Positions 6,609 to 15,392 of a stretch of DNA of 33,809 nt are shown in pieces. The position numbers were made by a program, and so were the translations under genes. The DNA lies in assembly GCA_017444965.1 (NCBI GenBank), contig JAFSVO010000074.1:1-33809 (forward strand), read 5' to 3'. Source of the stretch: Clostridia bacterium. GTDB lineage: Bacteria; Bacillota; Clostridia; Oscillospirales; Butyricicoccaceae. The notes below the pieces were generated by a model. That model worked only from the letters and a program-made list of their open reading frames with translations, made no database searches and was not told the DNA's origin. Each line of letters opens with the position of its first letter. Position 1 is the first letter of the stretch.

Positions 6609-7937
6609 TTAAGTCCCCGAAACGGCAAGCCCGTTTTCAATATACACGCTCGGCGCGGCGAAAACAGAGCCGCCCGGCGCAGATAAATAAAGGTCGTCGC
6701 CCACTAAAGTTATATCCGAAAGCAGTTTATCGAAAAGCCCCGCAACGGTTATCCGCTCGACGGGCTTTTTTATTTTGCCCTTTTCGACGGTAAAGCCCGA
6801 AGCCAAAAGCGAGAAATGCCCGGTCGAAAAGTTTACCCCCGCGTGAAGGCCCGAAAGCTCGGTTATAAGAAGCCCGTCGCCCATCTCGGAAAGCAGTCCC
6901 GCAAGGTCCTTTTCGCCCTTTTCAAGAATGAAATTCGAGGGCGCGACCGATATGGGCGAAGCCGCCGTTTCGCGCGTGCCGTTAGAGGTAGAGGCGCGCC
7001 CCGCCTTTTTGGCAGTTTTCATATTGTGAAGAAGAGACAAAAGCACGCCGTTTTTTATGACCGACGTCGTGCGCGAGGGCGTGCCCTCGTCGTCGAAGGG
7101 ACGGGGGAAATATGAAAAGAGGGGGTCGTCGGTTATGCTTACGGCGTCCGACGCTATTTTAGTTCCTTCTTTTCCCGCCAGCGGGGAAAGTCCCTTTTGC
7201 GCCGCGCTCGCCGAGAACTGCGGCGAAAACGCCTTTAAGAGCTGCGCCATGGCTTTTCCCTGCAAAATAACGCGGTATCGGCCCGAGGGAACGGGAGCGG
7301 CGCCGAACTTCGCGAGGGCGAAGCCCGCGGCTTTGGAAGCTAAAAGCTTTGGCTGCAAAGCTTCTTTTCCGACCGAGAAAGCGAAGGCGTCGTGTACCTC
7401 GCCGTCCTTTTCGGCGACGGCGGAAAGAGCCGTTATGAAAAGGCTTCCGCCGTAAAATGCCTCAAGCCCCAAGGTATTCGCGATATAGGTCGTGTATCTT
7501 ACCGATGACGCCGAGTCGTAATCGGTACGGTCTATTCTTTCGTCCTGCGCCAGCGCGAGCGTTTCGGCGTCGAGCGCCAGCGCTATCATATCGTTTACGC
7601 CGCGGTTCTCGGCGGTGTCGTCGCCCTCGGGCGTCTCGGGGTAAGAGCAGGGGCCGTTCATCGGGTGCTCGCTTAAGTCTCCGCACGCGGCGTTGTCGAG
7701 CGCCGCTTTGACGCACCCCTCGGGGTCGCCGAATGATTCGGTATAATGGTAACCGTCGCGCCCGTCCTTTTTGACGCGCACGCACGCGCCCGCCGTCCTG
7801 CTGTAGCTGTACGAATCGAGAGCGTGGGAAAGTATCTCTACCGTAAGGTCTTCGGTATCGCGCATGAATACCTCGGCGTCGCAGCCGAGGCGTTTCGCCT
7901 CAGCGAAGACTTTGTCTTTAAATTCTGAAAAGCTCAC
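6609..7937 (-). CDS. pmbA: TldE/PmbA-type partner of the TldD metalloprotease
   Basis: The likely product is 442 residues from a GTG at 7937-7935. The open frame extends further upstream, but that part lies inside tldD, and homology begins at SFSEFKDKVFAEAKRL. A GTGA overlap with the tldD stop and a GGGGG-type ribosome site support this start. It has the PmbA_TldD N-terminal domain and the C-terminal beta-rich domain, but lacks the HExxxH zinc site, as expected for TldE. TldD and TldE form a heterodimeric zinc protease that trims unfolded or modified peptides, for example in microcin B17 and CcdA processing in E. coli. The segment LLITELSGLHAGVNFSTG is typical of the family. Confidence 0.9.
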   Translation of the reverse strand: MSFSEFKDKVFAEAKRLGCDAEVFMRDTEDLTVEILSHALDSYSYSRTAGACVRVKKDGRDGYHYTESFGDPEGCVKAALDNAACGDLSEHPMNGPCSYPETPEGDDTAENRGVNDMIALALDAETLALAQDERIDRTDYDSASSVRYTTYIANTLGLEAFYGGSLFITALSAVAEKDGEVHDAFAFSVGKEALQPKLLASKAAGFALAKFGAAPVPSGRYRVILQGKAMAQLLKAFSPQFSASAAQKGLSPLAGKEGTKIASDAVSITDDPLFSYFPRPFDDEGTPSRTTSVIKNGVLLSLLHNMKTAKKAGRASTSNGTRETAASPISVAPSNFILEKGEKDLAGLLSEMGDGLLITELSGLHAGVNFSTGHFSLLASGFTVEKGKIKKPVERITVAGLFDKLLSDITLVGDDLYLSAPGGSVFAAPSVYIENGLAVSGT

Positions 7938-9325
7938 GGTCTTTCCCCCTTTCCGCCGACGGTTATGGAGGAGACCCTTATCCTCGGCTGTCCGACGTTG
8001 ACGGGAACGCTTCCGGAAGACGAGCCGCATATACCCGCGGCAAGAGTCGTATTTTTGCCGACCATGTCGATATTCATTATTATTTCCGAGCCGCGCCCGA
8101 CCAAAGATGCGCCGCGGACGGGGCAGAGAAGCTTTCCGTCGCGTATCCACCAGCCCTCGCTTACGGCGAAATTGAATTCGCCCGTGAGCGGGTCGACGGA
8201 CCCGCCGCCCATCGTTTTCGCGTAAAGCCCCTCTTTTACCGAGCGTATCATCTCTTCGTCGCCGTCGGTACCGGGGGCGATAAAGGTGTTTGTCATACGC
8301 GAGGTGGGGGCGAAGGTGTAATCCTGCCGCCGCGCGCTTCCGGTAAGAGATATCCCCATTCTGCGCGCGCCTATCATATCCGAAAGGTAGCTTTTCAAAA
8401 CGCCCTTTTCTATAAGGACGTTTCTTTGAGAGGGCGTGCCCTCGTCGTCAACGGCGACCGAGCCCCACTCGAAGGGCAGGGTGCCGTCGTCTATCGCCGT
8501 CACTTTATCGGACGCTATCTTTTGCCCGAGCTTTCCGCAAAACTCGGAGCTGCCTCTGGAAACGGCGGTCGTTTCCAAAGAGTGGCCGCACGCCTCGTGA
8601 AAGATAACGCCGCCGAAGCCGCCGTCTATAACTACCGGAAAAACGCCCGCGGGGCATTCGCGCGCCGATAAAAGAGTCAGCGCCTCGCGCGAAGCCTGCT
8701 CGGAAAGCGCCTTAATATCAATAAGATCGAAAAACTCATATCCGCGAAGCGCGCCCGGCGATACGGCGCCCGTCTGCATATCGCCGCCGTCGCGCGCGAC
8801 AGCCTGAACGCGGAATCTAACGCGCGGCCTGCGGTCGAATGAGAAAACGCCCTCGCTGTTGCAGATAAGGACGCGTTTGTCCGAATCGACTATGCTGCCT
8901 TTTACCTCGCGTATTTTGCCGTCGACGCTTTTCGCCGCGAGGTACGCGTCCTTTAAAAGAGAAAGGCGGCGCGCGTTTCCGGCGTTTGCCGCCGGCTTTT
9001 CGGGAGCCGTCCCGAAGGACTTTTCCGTAAAAGGCGAAACGCCGCAGACGGATCCCTGTCCCACGGCGTCGGCTGCTTTTTCGGCGGCGGCAAGTATATC
9101 CTTTTCGGAAAGCCCCGCCGAATAGGTATAATAATATTTCGTTCCGCAAAGAACGCGGACGCCGACGCCGCATTTTCTCGCCGACGCGGCGTTTTCCGGC
9201 TCGCCGTCGTTTAATGAAAGAGAATGCGTCTCGGTATCCTCGAGATAAAGCTCGGCGAGATCGCCGCCCTTTTTAAGGGCAAGCTCAAGCGCCGTTTGCG
9301 CAAAGCTTTGAGATATCAATTTCAC
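7934..9325 (-). CDS. tldD: TldD zinc metalloprotease
   Basis: This 463-residue protein carries the TldD zinc site HExxxH (H243-E244 to H248, in FGGVIFHEACGHSLE). A C-terminal Cys433, in AGICGSSSGSVPVNVGQP, is expected to be the third ligand. The N-terminal part has the GVGVRV / YYYTY segment shared with TldE. In most relatives the Cys region reads CGKxGQ-like; here it is CGSSSG, a mild deviation. The GTG start overlaps the folD stop (GTGA), and the stop overlaps the tldE start in the same way, so all three are coupled. No RiPP precursor or other obvious substrate is seen nearby. The cellular substrate is unknown. Confidence 0.93.
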   Translation of the reverse strand: MKLISQSFAQTALELALKKGGDLAELYLEDTETHSLSLNDGEPENAASARKCGVGVRVLCGTKYYYTYSAGLSEKDILAAAEKAADAVGQGSVCGVSPFTEKSFGTAPEKPAANAGNARRLSLLKDAYLAAKSVDGKIREVKGSIVDSDKRVLICNSEGVFSFDRRPRVRFRVQAVARDGGDMQTGAVSPGALRGYEFFDLIDIKALSEQASREALTLLSARECPAGVFPVVIDGGFGGVIFHEACGHSLETTAVSRGSSEFCGKLGQKIASDKVTAIDDGTLPFEWGSVAVDDEGTPSQRNVLIEKGVLKSYLSDMIGARRMGISLTGSARRQDYTFAPTSRMTNTFIAPGTDGDEEMIRSVKEGLYAKTMGGGSVDPLTGEFNFAVSEGWWIRDGKLLCPVRGASLVGRGSEIIMNIDMVGKNTTLAAGICGSSSGSVPVNVGQPRIRVSSITVGGKGERP

Positions 9326-10170
9326 ACCAACCTTTTAAGCGCCGCAAGATAGGTATTTTCCATAAGCTCGGCGATAGTCATGGGGCCGACTCCGCCCGGC
9401 ACGGGGGTCAAAAAACCTGCGACCTCCTTCGCTTCGTCGAAAACGACGTCGCCGCAGAGCGCGCCGTCGACCCTGTGTATGCCGACGTCTATTACTATCG
9501 CGCCCGGCTTTATCATATCGCCCTTTAAAAACCCGGGCTTGCCGACCGCGGCTACGACTATGTCGGCGCTTTTAGTATACGCTTTATCGTTTCCGGTATG
9601 CGAATGACAGACGGTGACCGTCGCGTTTTTATCCAGAAGAAGCTGGGCGACGGGTTTTCCGACGATAAGACTGCGCCCTAAAACGACGGCGTGCTTGCCC
9701 TCTATCGGAACGCCCGTGCTTTCAATAAGCTTTATTATGCCCTTGGGGGTGCAGGGGACGAAGCCGGGAAGCCCCGTGAAAAGACAGCCCGAGTTTATGA
9801 CGTGGAAGCCGTCTACGTCCTTGTCGGGAGATATGCGGCGGATGACGTCGTATTTATTGATATGACGGGGCAGGGGCAGCTGCACCAAAATACCGTCTAC
9901 CGCGGGGTCGGCGTTTAAGCCGTCGATGACTTTGCAAAGCTCTTCCTGCGTGGTGTTTTCGGGCAGACGGAGCACTTCGCCGTTAAAGCCGAGCGACTTC
10001 GCCTTTTTTTCCTTGCTCGCGACGTAGGTTAGCGACGCGGGGTCCTCGCCTACGATTATCACCGTAAGGCCGGGGATCACGCCTTTTTCGCGCAGGGCGG
10101 CGGTTTTTTCCTTAAGCTCGCGCAACAGCTCTTTCGCGATGGCTTTTCCGTCGATTATCGTGCAGCTCAT
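9322..10170 (-). CDS. folD: Bifunctional methylenetetrahydrofolate dehydrogenase/cyclohydrolase FolD
   Basis: The 282-residue protein has family-typical length. Catalytic Tyr49 and Lys53 lie in LTYVASKEKKAKSLGF. The folate-site segment VDGILVQLPLPRHI, the NADP-binding loop VVLGRSLIVGKPVAQLL, and the C-terminal signature PVPGGVGPMTIAELMENT are all present. It interconverts 5,10-methylene-THF and 10-formyl-THF for purine and formyl-Met-tRNA synthesis. The ATG follows an AAAGGAG site, 22 nt after murA. Its last bases overlap the tldD start. Confidence 0.97.
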   Translation of the reverse strand: MSCTIIDGKAIAKELLRELKEKTAALREKGVIPGLTVIIVGEDPASLTYVASKEKKAKSLGFNGEVLRLPENTTQEELCKVIDGLNADPAVDGILVQLPLPRHINKYDVIRRISPDKDVDGFHVINSGCLFTGLPGFVPCTPKGIIKLIESTGVPIEGKHAVVLGRSLIVGKPVAQLLLDKNATVTVCHSHTGNDKAYTKSADIVVAAVGKPGFLKGDMIKPGAIVIDVGIHRVDGALCGDVVFDEAKEVAGFLTPVPGGVGPMTIAELMENTYLAALKRLV

Positions 10171-10192
10171 ATCTTTTCTCCTTTAATAAAGG

Positions 10193-11458
10193 TCATTCGT
10201 CTTTCACAAGGGATATATCCGCGCCGAGAGAGCGGAGCTTTAAAACTATGTTTTCGTAGCCTCTTTCAACGTAGTGGATGTTGGTGACGGTAGTCGTGCC
10301 CTTCGCGGCGAGACCCGCTATCACCATGGCGGCGCCGGCGCGCAGGTCGCACGCGACGACAGACGCGCCCGAAAGGGAAGCGACGCCGTTTATGACCGCC
10401 TTCTGGGGCTTTACCTCTATATTCGCGCCCATTGCGCAGAGCGCGTCGGCGTATTTGAAGCGGTTGTCCCAAACCTCTTCGGTTATGGTGCTTTCGCCGT
10501 CGGCGAGCGAAAGCGCGGCGGCGAACTGGGGCTGCATGTCGGTCGGAAAACCGGGGTAAGGCAGCGCGCGCACGTTCACGGGGGATATGCGGCCGGTGCG
10601 CGTCACGGTAACGCTGTCTTCGCCCGCGGTTATCTCGCCGCCCATTTCGCGCAGCTTTTCGGTTATGCATTCAAGGTGACGGGGGATGACGTTCTTTACC
10701 GTCACCTTGCCCGACGTCGCCATGACGGCGGCAAGATAAGTGCCCGCCTCTATCTGGTCGGGGATTATCGAGTAATTGCAGCCGTGAAGCGAGGAAACGC
10801 CTCTTATCCTTATAAGATTGGTGCCCGCGCCTATGACGTCGGCGCCCATAGTATTGAGAAAGCTCGCGAGGTCGACAACGTGCGGCTCTTTCGCGACGTT
10901 TTCGAGAATGGTAAGCCCGGGCGTCAGCACCGCCGCGAGCATGACATTTATCGTACCGCCGACGGTCACGCGGTCGAAATAAATATGCGTGCCGCGAAGC
11001 CCGTCGTCGGATACAGCCGATATTATGCCGCCGTCGACGTCCACCGAGGCGCCGAGCGCCTCAAAGCCCTTGATATGCTGATCTATCGGGCGTTCGCCGC
11101 CGAAATTGCAGCCGCCCGGCATAGAGACCTTCGCCCTGCCGAAACGGCTCAGAAACGTGCCCAAAAGGTAATAGGACGCGCGGAATTTCTGATTTAAAGA
11201 GCTTGTCGCGATATAGGTATTCAAAGCGCGCGCGTCTATGCGCACGGTGTTTGAAGCGATAACGTCGGCTTTAACGCCGAGCTCGCGGAATATTTCAAGC
11301 TCGGTCAGGATATCCGACACCATGGGCACGTTGTCTATAACGCACACGTCGGAGCACAGGAGCGCCGCCGGCAGTATGGCGACCGCCGCGTTTTTCGCAC
11401 CGCTTATATTTACTTCCCCGTAAAGCGGCTTGCCGCCGCTTATTATATATCTGTCCAA
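10193..11458 (-). CDS. murA: UDP-N-acetylglucosamine 1-carboxyvinyltransferase MurA
   Basis: MurA catalyses the first committed step of peptidoglycan synthesis, transferring enolpyruvate from PEP to UDP-GlcNAc. I choose the TTG at 11458-11456. It has an AGAGGTG site just upstream, and it places the active-site Lys and Asn at 22 and 23 (SGAKNAA) and the catalytic Cys at 117 (PGGCNFGGERP), close to E. coli K22, N23 and C115. The ATG at 11479, seven codons upstream, has no ribosome site. The product is 421 residues. The catalytic Cys is intact, so it would be predicted fosfomycin-sensitive by that criterion. It follows yycI and has its own promoter. Confidence 0.96.
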   Translation of the reverse strand: MDRYIISGGKPLYGEVNISGAKNAAVAILPAALLCSDVCVIDNVPMVSDILTELEIFRELGVKADVIASNTVRIDARALNTYIATSSLNQKFRASYYLLGTFLSRFGRAKVSMPGGCNFGGERPIDQHIKGFEALGASVDVDGGIISAVSDDGLRGTHIYFDRVTVGGTINVMLAAVLTPGLTILENVAKEPHVVDLASFLNTMGADVIGAGTNLIRIRGVSSLHGCNYSIIPDQIEAGTYLAAVMATSGKVTVKNVIPRHLECITEKLREMGGEITAGEDSVTVTRTGRISPVNVRALPYPGFPTDMQPQFAAALSLADGESTITEEVWDNRFKYADALCAMGANIEVKPQKAVINGVASLSGASVVACDLRAGAAMVIAGLAAKGTTTVTNIHYVERGYENIVLKLRSLGADISLVKDE

Positions 11459-11520
11459 GACGCACCTCTGAAAAAACATTTTCGGAAAAAGGAGAAAAAT
11501 ACCAGAATATTTACTTTAAA

Positions 11521-11549
11521 ATTATATCATAACGGTCGCTGAAGGTAAA
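11521..11549 (-). promoter_or_regulatory. Internal promoter for murA-folD-tldD-tldE-ynzC
   Basis: On the minus strand, TTTACC (11549-11544) is followed 17 bp later by TATAAT (11526-11521), with an upstream TGA that makes it an extended -10. It lies in the 93-nt yycI-murA gap, the largest inside the 14-gene run. An inverted repeat ATATTTAC (11507-11514) / GTAAATAT (11545-11552) brackets it and could be an operator. murA could thus be expressed apart from walRK. Confidence 0.65.
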
Positions 11550-11551
11550 TA

Positions 11552-12325
11552 TCAATTTCCGGAATAAATAAGGGTTTTGTCCGTCATGCTCATGATAAGC
11601 CCGCCGTTTTCGCACTCGACCGTCATTATGGGGATAAGGGATATATCCTGAACGCCCGTCGGCGTTATGCGGTAGGAAACCGTGACGCTTAAAAGTTTGC
11701 CGAGGGTGTTTTCCTTGACGTGCCGCGCGAGGGCGAGTATCAGCTCCCCGCGCGAGAGCGAGCGCACGCTTCTCGTCCAGCCGTCTGAAATGGGGACGGT
11801 GCCCGAAAAAGAGAAGGCGGCGCCGTCGGATTTTGCCGTAAGATGCGCGTTCAGTATCTCTTTTCCTTTATAAGAGAAGGCGACGCCGTCGTCCGTTACG
11901 GTGTTTTTTATACCGGCTCTTTTCAAAACCGAGGACAGGTTTTTAAGGTCGCCGCCCTTCGCCGCGATATATCCCTCGGTATAACCGCCGCGGCGGAAGG
12001 TGACCCTGTATTCGCCGCTTTGGTATATGGTGACGCCGCCGCCCGCCTCGGACGGAGATGCGGGCCCGGACAGAAGCGACTGCGCCAAAGACTGTTCGGT
12101 GGAAACGCTTCTGTGCGAAGAAAAGGCGTAAACGTAAACGGGAAGGGAAGAAAAGGTCTCTTCCGTAAAGCCGGGAAGATTTTGCGTGAGCGAGAGGGCG
12201 TCGAGAAGCTCCCCGCGCGAGGCCTTTTGCGCCTGAGAATATTTTACGCCTATATTAAAAGCCAAAAAGACGTTGACCGTAAACAGAACGGCGATAATGA
12301 GCCATTTTGCTTTTTTCCATTCCAT
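11552..12325 (-). CDS. yycI: YycI-like regulatory partner of WalK
   Basis: The 257-residue protein has a short cytoplasmic start (MEWKKAK), one membrane helix at about residues 8-27, and an extracellular remainder rich in short beta-type segments. The start resembles YycI (MDW-type N-terminus followed by a helix ending in NIFL/NVFLAFN). In Bacillus, YycH and YycI bind WalK in the membrane and restrain or tune its activity. Here the ATG immediately follows the yycH stop (TAG-ATG), the standard gene order walR-walK-yycH-yycI. Sequence similarity alone is modest, so the call rests partly on position. Confidence 0.75.
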   Translation of the reverse strand: MEWKKAKWLIIAVLFTVNVFLAFNIGVKYSQAQKASRGELLDALSLTQNLPGFTEETFSSLPVYVYAFSSHRSVSTEQSLAQSLLSGPASPSEAGGGVTIYQSGEYRVTFRRGGYTEGYIAAKGGDLKNLSSVLKRAGIKNTVTDDGVAFSYKGKEILNAHLTAKSDGAAFSFSGTVPISDGWTRSVRSLSRGELILALARHVKENTLGKLLSVTVSYRITPTGVQDISLIPIMTVECENGGLIMSMTDKTLIYSGN

Positions 12326-13600
12326 CTATTTCGCCCCTCCTTCCACGCAGCGCATACGCGGGATTAAGAATCCGCTGCCGTCGGGAACGTACTGAAGCCG
12401 CAGAAAGGATCCCGGCGCGGCGGCGGCGGACGCCTGAGCGTAAGGCAGGAAGTTCACGCTTTCATAAAACGCGAAGCGCAGTGGGTAAAGCGAAAGCCCG
12501 ATTATCTGAGAGCCGTCGGTCACGACCGTGCAGGCGGCATATTCGCGCTCGACCGTACAGCCGCCGATGCACGCGTCAAAGGTAAAGACGGTACGGCCGT
12601 CGGGCTCTTTCTCGGCAGACGCCAAAGAAAGGACGCTTCCGCCGGACGACGTCTTTTGCCACAGCGACGAGATACGCGGATAAACCGCCGAGAGGATGTC
12701 CGAAACTGACGGCTTTTCGCGCGATGCGAGGCTTTCGTCCGCGAGGAAGCCGCCGGTATATACCATTCGTCCGTCGTCGTAAAGGCGCAGGGTGTTCTGT
12801 CCTTCGACGTAGACGACCGAGTTTTCGTCGTTATATACGGAGATAAGATAGAAGTTTATCGAAAAGTCTTCAAGAATATCGCGCGAAAGCTCCGCGCCGC
12901 GTTCGTAAGCGGGGGGCAGAAGAAGGAAAGAGGGCGCCGCCGCCGCTGTCTTGGGAAGGGGCGAATACCGGTCGGATACCGCGCCGGGCATATCGAACGT
13001 AAAAACGCCGTTGGGAGTAAACGCGCCGCATACGCTTCTGAGCGCGTCCGCGCCCGATTCGGTGGAAAAGCGGAAAAAGCGCCCGTCGGGATCGCGCAGG
13101 TAAAGGTTTACGCGGTCGCCGCCGTCGCAGACGTAAAGCGAGATAAGGGACAGGTCGCCGTCAAAAACGCCGCCGTTGTACCACGCGTAAAAGAGCCCGA
13201 AAGGCAGCGGGCGGTCGTAAACGAACAGTATGCCGCCGCGTTTAAGCGCCTCTTTATACTCGTCGGCGCCGCACTCGTTAAGGTCGCTTGCCGAGCCGAC
13301 CGCCTCTTCGACGTAAAGAGAGACGAACTGATACGCTTCGTCGTACTGCGAGGGGTTCTGCGGCATATACACGCCGTTTTCGTTCGATACGGCTATCTGG
13401 CACGGAAACGCCGAGGCGGAGCGCGTATCCCCGTCGTCGTCATTCGCGCCGTCTTTTCCGGCGCGCCCGAAAAGCTCGAATACCATATCCGAGGGCTTTA
13501 AGGGGTATGACGCGGTCGAAAGAGAAAAGGAAACGAATAAAAGAAGAAAAAGAGAGAGCGTTAAAAGGATAATAACGACCGTCTTTATCCGTTCAAGCAT
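12326..13600 (-). CDS. yycH: YycH-like regulatory partner of WalK
   Basis: The likely product is 424 residues from the ATG at 13600. The open frame extends upstream into walK, but AAGGAGCGG lies before this ATG, which is 1 nt after the walK stop. It has an N-terminal membrane helix at about residues 7-27 (VVIILLTLSLFLLLFVSFSL) and a long extracellular domain with no catalytic motif that I can see. This topology and position match YycH, which with YycI modulates WalK. A low-complexity acidic patch (DGANDDDGD) follows the helix. I am less sure of the family by sequence than by context. Confidence 0.7.
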   Translation of the reverse strand: MLERIKTVVIILLTLSLFLLLFVSFSLSTASYPLKPSDMVFELFGRAGKDGANDDDGDTRSASAFPCQIAVSNENGVYMPQNPSQYDEAYQFVSLYVEEAVGSASDLNECGADEYKEALKRGGILFVYDRPLPFGLFYAWYNGGVFDGDLSLISLYVCDGGDRVNLYLRDPDGRFFRFSTESGADALRSVCGAFTPNGVFTFDMPGAVSDRYSPLPKTAAAAPSFLLLPPAYERGAELSRDILEDFSINFYLISVYNDENSVVYVEGQNTLRLYDDGRMVYTGGFLADESLASREKPSVSDILSAVYPRISSLWQKTSSGGSVLSLASAEKEPDGRTVFTFDACIGGCTVEREYAACTVVTDGSQIIGLSLYPLRFAFYESVNFLPYAQASAAAAPGSFLRLQYVPDGSGFLIPRMRCVEGGAK

Positions 13601-13601
13601 A

Positions 13602-15359
13602 TTACCGCTCCTTTTCCGGGACGGGCAGGAAAACGGTGACGCAGCTTCCCTTTCCGTAGACGCTGTCAAAGGTTATTTTGCCGCCGTGCGCCTCTACTAT
13701 CTCTTTGGCTATTGCAAGCCCGAGGCCCGTGCCGCCCATCTTGCGCGAGCGAGCCTTGTCGACGCGGTAAAAGCGGGCGAAAAAATGCGGCAGGTCGGCT
13801 TTCGGTATCCCGAGCCCCGTGTCGCGGACGGAAATGAAGGCGTAGCCGTCCTCCGCGCCGCCCGTGACCTCTATGCTTCCGTCCGGGCGGTTGTATTTTA
13901 CCGCGTTTGAGATAAGATTTATTATTACCTGCTGTATCCTGCCTTTGTCGCCGACGACCTCGGGCATACCGTCGGGAATGGCGCTCGTAAAGGAAAGCCC
14001 GTGCCCCTCGGCGTCTATCTTCATCGCCTTGACTGCGCTTTCGGCGGCGTCTTTAAGGCTCATTTCCGCCATCTGCATTTCCATTCTGCCGTTATCAAGG
14101 CGGGACAGCGTGAGAAGATCCTTGACTATCCTCGTCATGCGGTCGCTTTCGTCGTAGATGACGCCGAGAAAGCTTTTTTCGGTCTCTTCGTCTATATCGG
14201 CGCCCGCGTCGATAAGCGTTTCGGTATAGCCCTTTATGTTGGTAAGAGGCGTGCGCAGCTCGTGCGATACGTTGGCGACGAATTCGCGGCGGCTCTCGTC
14301 GAGCTTTTCCTGCTCGGTTATATCGTGAAGAACTATCATTATGCCCTGAAGCGGCTCGCCGACGGTTATCGGGGCGATATACATTTTAAGCACCTTTTCG
14401 CCCGTCCTGTGCAGAAGCTCCATAAAATGGCCGTCCTCGCGCATGCCGTCGGTCGGTATCTCAAGGTCGGGGAAAATGTCGGTGTACTGGTCGCCCTCGG
14501 AAAGAGTGCGCCCGAGCATTTCCTGCGCCGCGGGGTTCACGTTGATAAGCTTGCCGCGCGCGTCGAACGCGACGACGCCGTCCGCCATGTGCTTAAAAAG
14601 CGTTTCAAGCTTGTTTCTTTCTTCGCCGACCTCGCGCAGGGTAGAGCCCAGCGTTTCCGCCATGTCGTTGAAGGTGCGGGTGAGCGTGCCTATCTCGTCG
14701 CTGTTCAAAACCTCGGCGCGCTCGCTGAAATCGCCCGAGGCGATATCCGTCGCCTGCTTGGTAAGCCGCTCTATCGGCACGGTTATCGTTTTAGAGAGAA
14801 GGAAGCTTAAAAGTATGGCGACCAGAAGCCCGAAGAAGAGGGCGCGCACGAGCATCGTAAGTATGTTCCAGATAAGAGCGGAAAGCTCGGCTCTCGTGTC
14901 GTTTACGCCGATTATATAAGTTATTTTGTCGCCCGAGCGGAGGGGTATCGCGACGTCAAACGACTCGGAAAGCGTTTCCGCCGTTTGCCCGACCTCTCCG
15001 GTCATGGCTTTTATGACGTTCGGGGTAAGGGGGAGAGACGCGCCGCGCTCGTCGTCCGAGCCCGCGAGATATTCGCCCGTTTCGGGGTCTAAAATAAAGA
15101 ACATCCTGTTTTCGCCTATCCCCAAAGGCGCGGAATAGGCGTTTAACATATTGCGAAGGTCGGAAATATCGTTTTTTTCGGCGGCGCGTTCGAGCGAAGA
15201 GATAAGCTCGGGTGTGAAAACGCTTGACATCTGCGTTAAAAAGCCGTTCATTTCGTAGTCGGACACGGAATTTATAAGAAAAATGCCGACGACGCTCATT
15301 ACCGATATTTCAAGCAATATCAGCACCAAAACGAGCTTCATATGCAGACTTCTGAACAT
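13602..15359 (-). CDS. walK: WalK (VicK/YycG) sensor histidine kinase
   Basis: This 585-residue kinase has the full WalK architecture. There is a TM helix at about 8-29, an extracellular sensor of about 130 residues, a second TM at about 160-187, HAMP at about 188-240, PAS at about 250-345, HisKA with phospho-acceptor H366 (FVANVSHELRTPL), and HATPase_c with Asn485 (N box), DTGLGIP at 513-519 and GGTGLGLAI at 542-550. WalK controls cell-wall hydrolases and peptidoglycan turnover through WalR. An AAAGGAGGTG site precedes the ATG. It is 33 nt after walR and 1 nt before yycH. The PAS domain lacks an obvious metal-binding His cluster that I could confirm. Confidence 0.93.
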   Translation of the reverse strand: MFRSLHMKLVLVLILLEISVMSVVGIFLINSVSDYEMNGFLTQMSSVFTPELISSLERAAEKNDISDLRNMLNAYSAPLGIGENRMFFILDPETGEYLAGSDDERGASLPLTPNVIKAMTGEVGQTAETLSESFDVAIPLRSGDKITYIIGVNDTRAELSALIWNILTMLVRALFFGLLVAILLSFLLSKTITVPIERLTKQATDIASGDFSERAEVLNSDEIGTLTRTFNDMAETLGSTLREVGEERNKLETLFKHMADGVVAFDARGKLINVNPAAQEMLGRTLSEGDQYTDIFPDLEIPTDGMREDGHFMELLHRTGEKVLKMYIAPITVGEPLQGIMIVLHDITEQEKLDESRREFVANVSHELRTPLTNIKGYTETLIDAGADIDEETEKSFLGVIYDESDRMTRIVKDLLTLSRLDNGRMEMQMAEMSLKDAAESAVKAMKIDAEGHGLSFTSAIPDGMPEVVGDKGRIQQVIINLISNAVKYNRPDGSIEVTGGAEDGYAFISVRDTGLGIPKADLPHFFARFYRVDKARSRKMGGTGLGLAIAKEIVEAHGGKITFDSVYGKGSCVTVFLPVPEKER

Positions 15360-15392
15360 TTTTCACACCTCCTTTAAAGGAAATAAGACGGG

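Noticed and set aside
7938-8150. Longer N-terminus for the TldE gene
   Set aside because: The extra 71 codons lie inside tldD in another frame, are Arg-rich and unlike the family; the GTGA overlap at 7937 is the better start.
10274-11197. Long open frame antisense to murA
   Set aside because: A shadow of high-GC third positions in a certain gene; no family match and no ribosome site.
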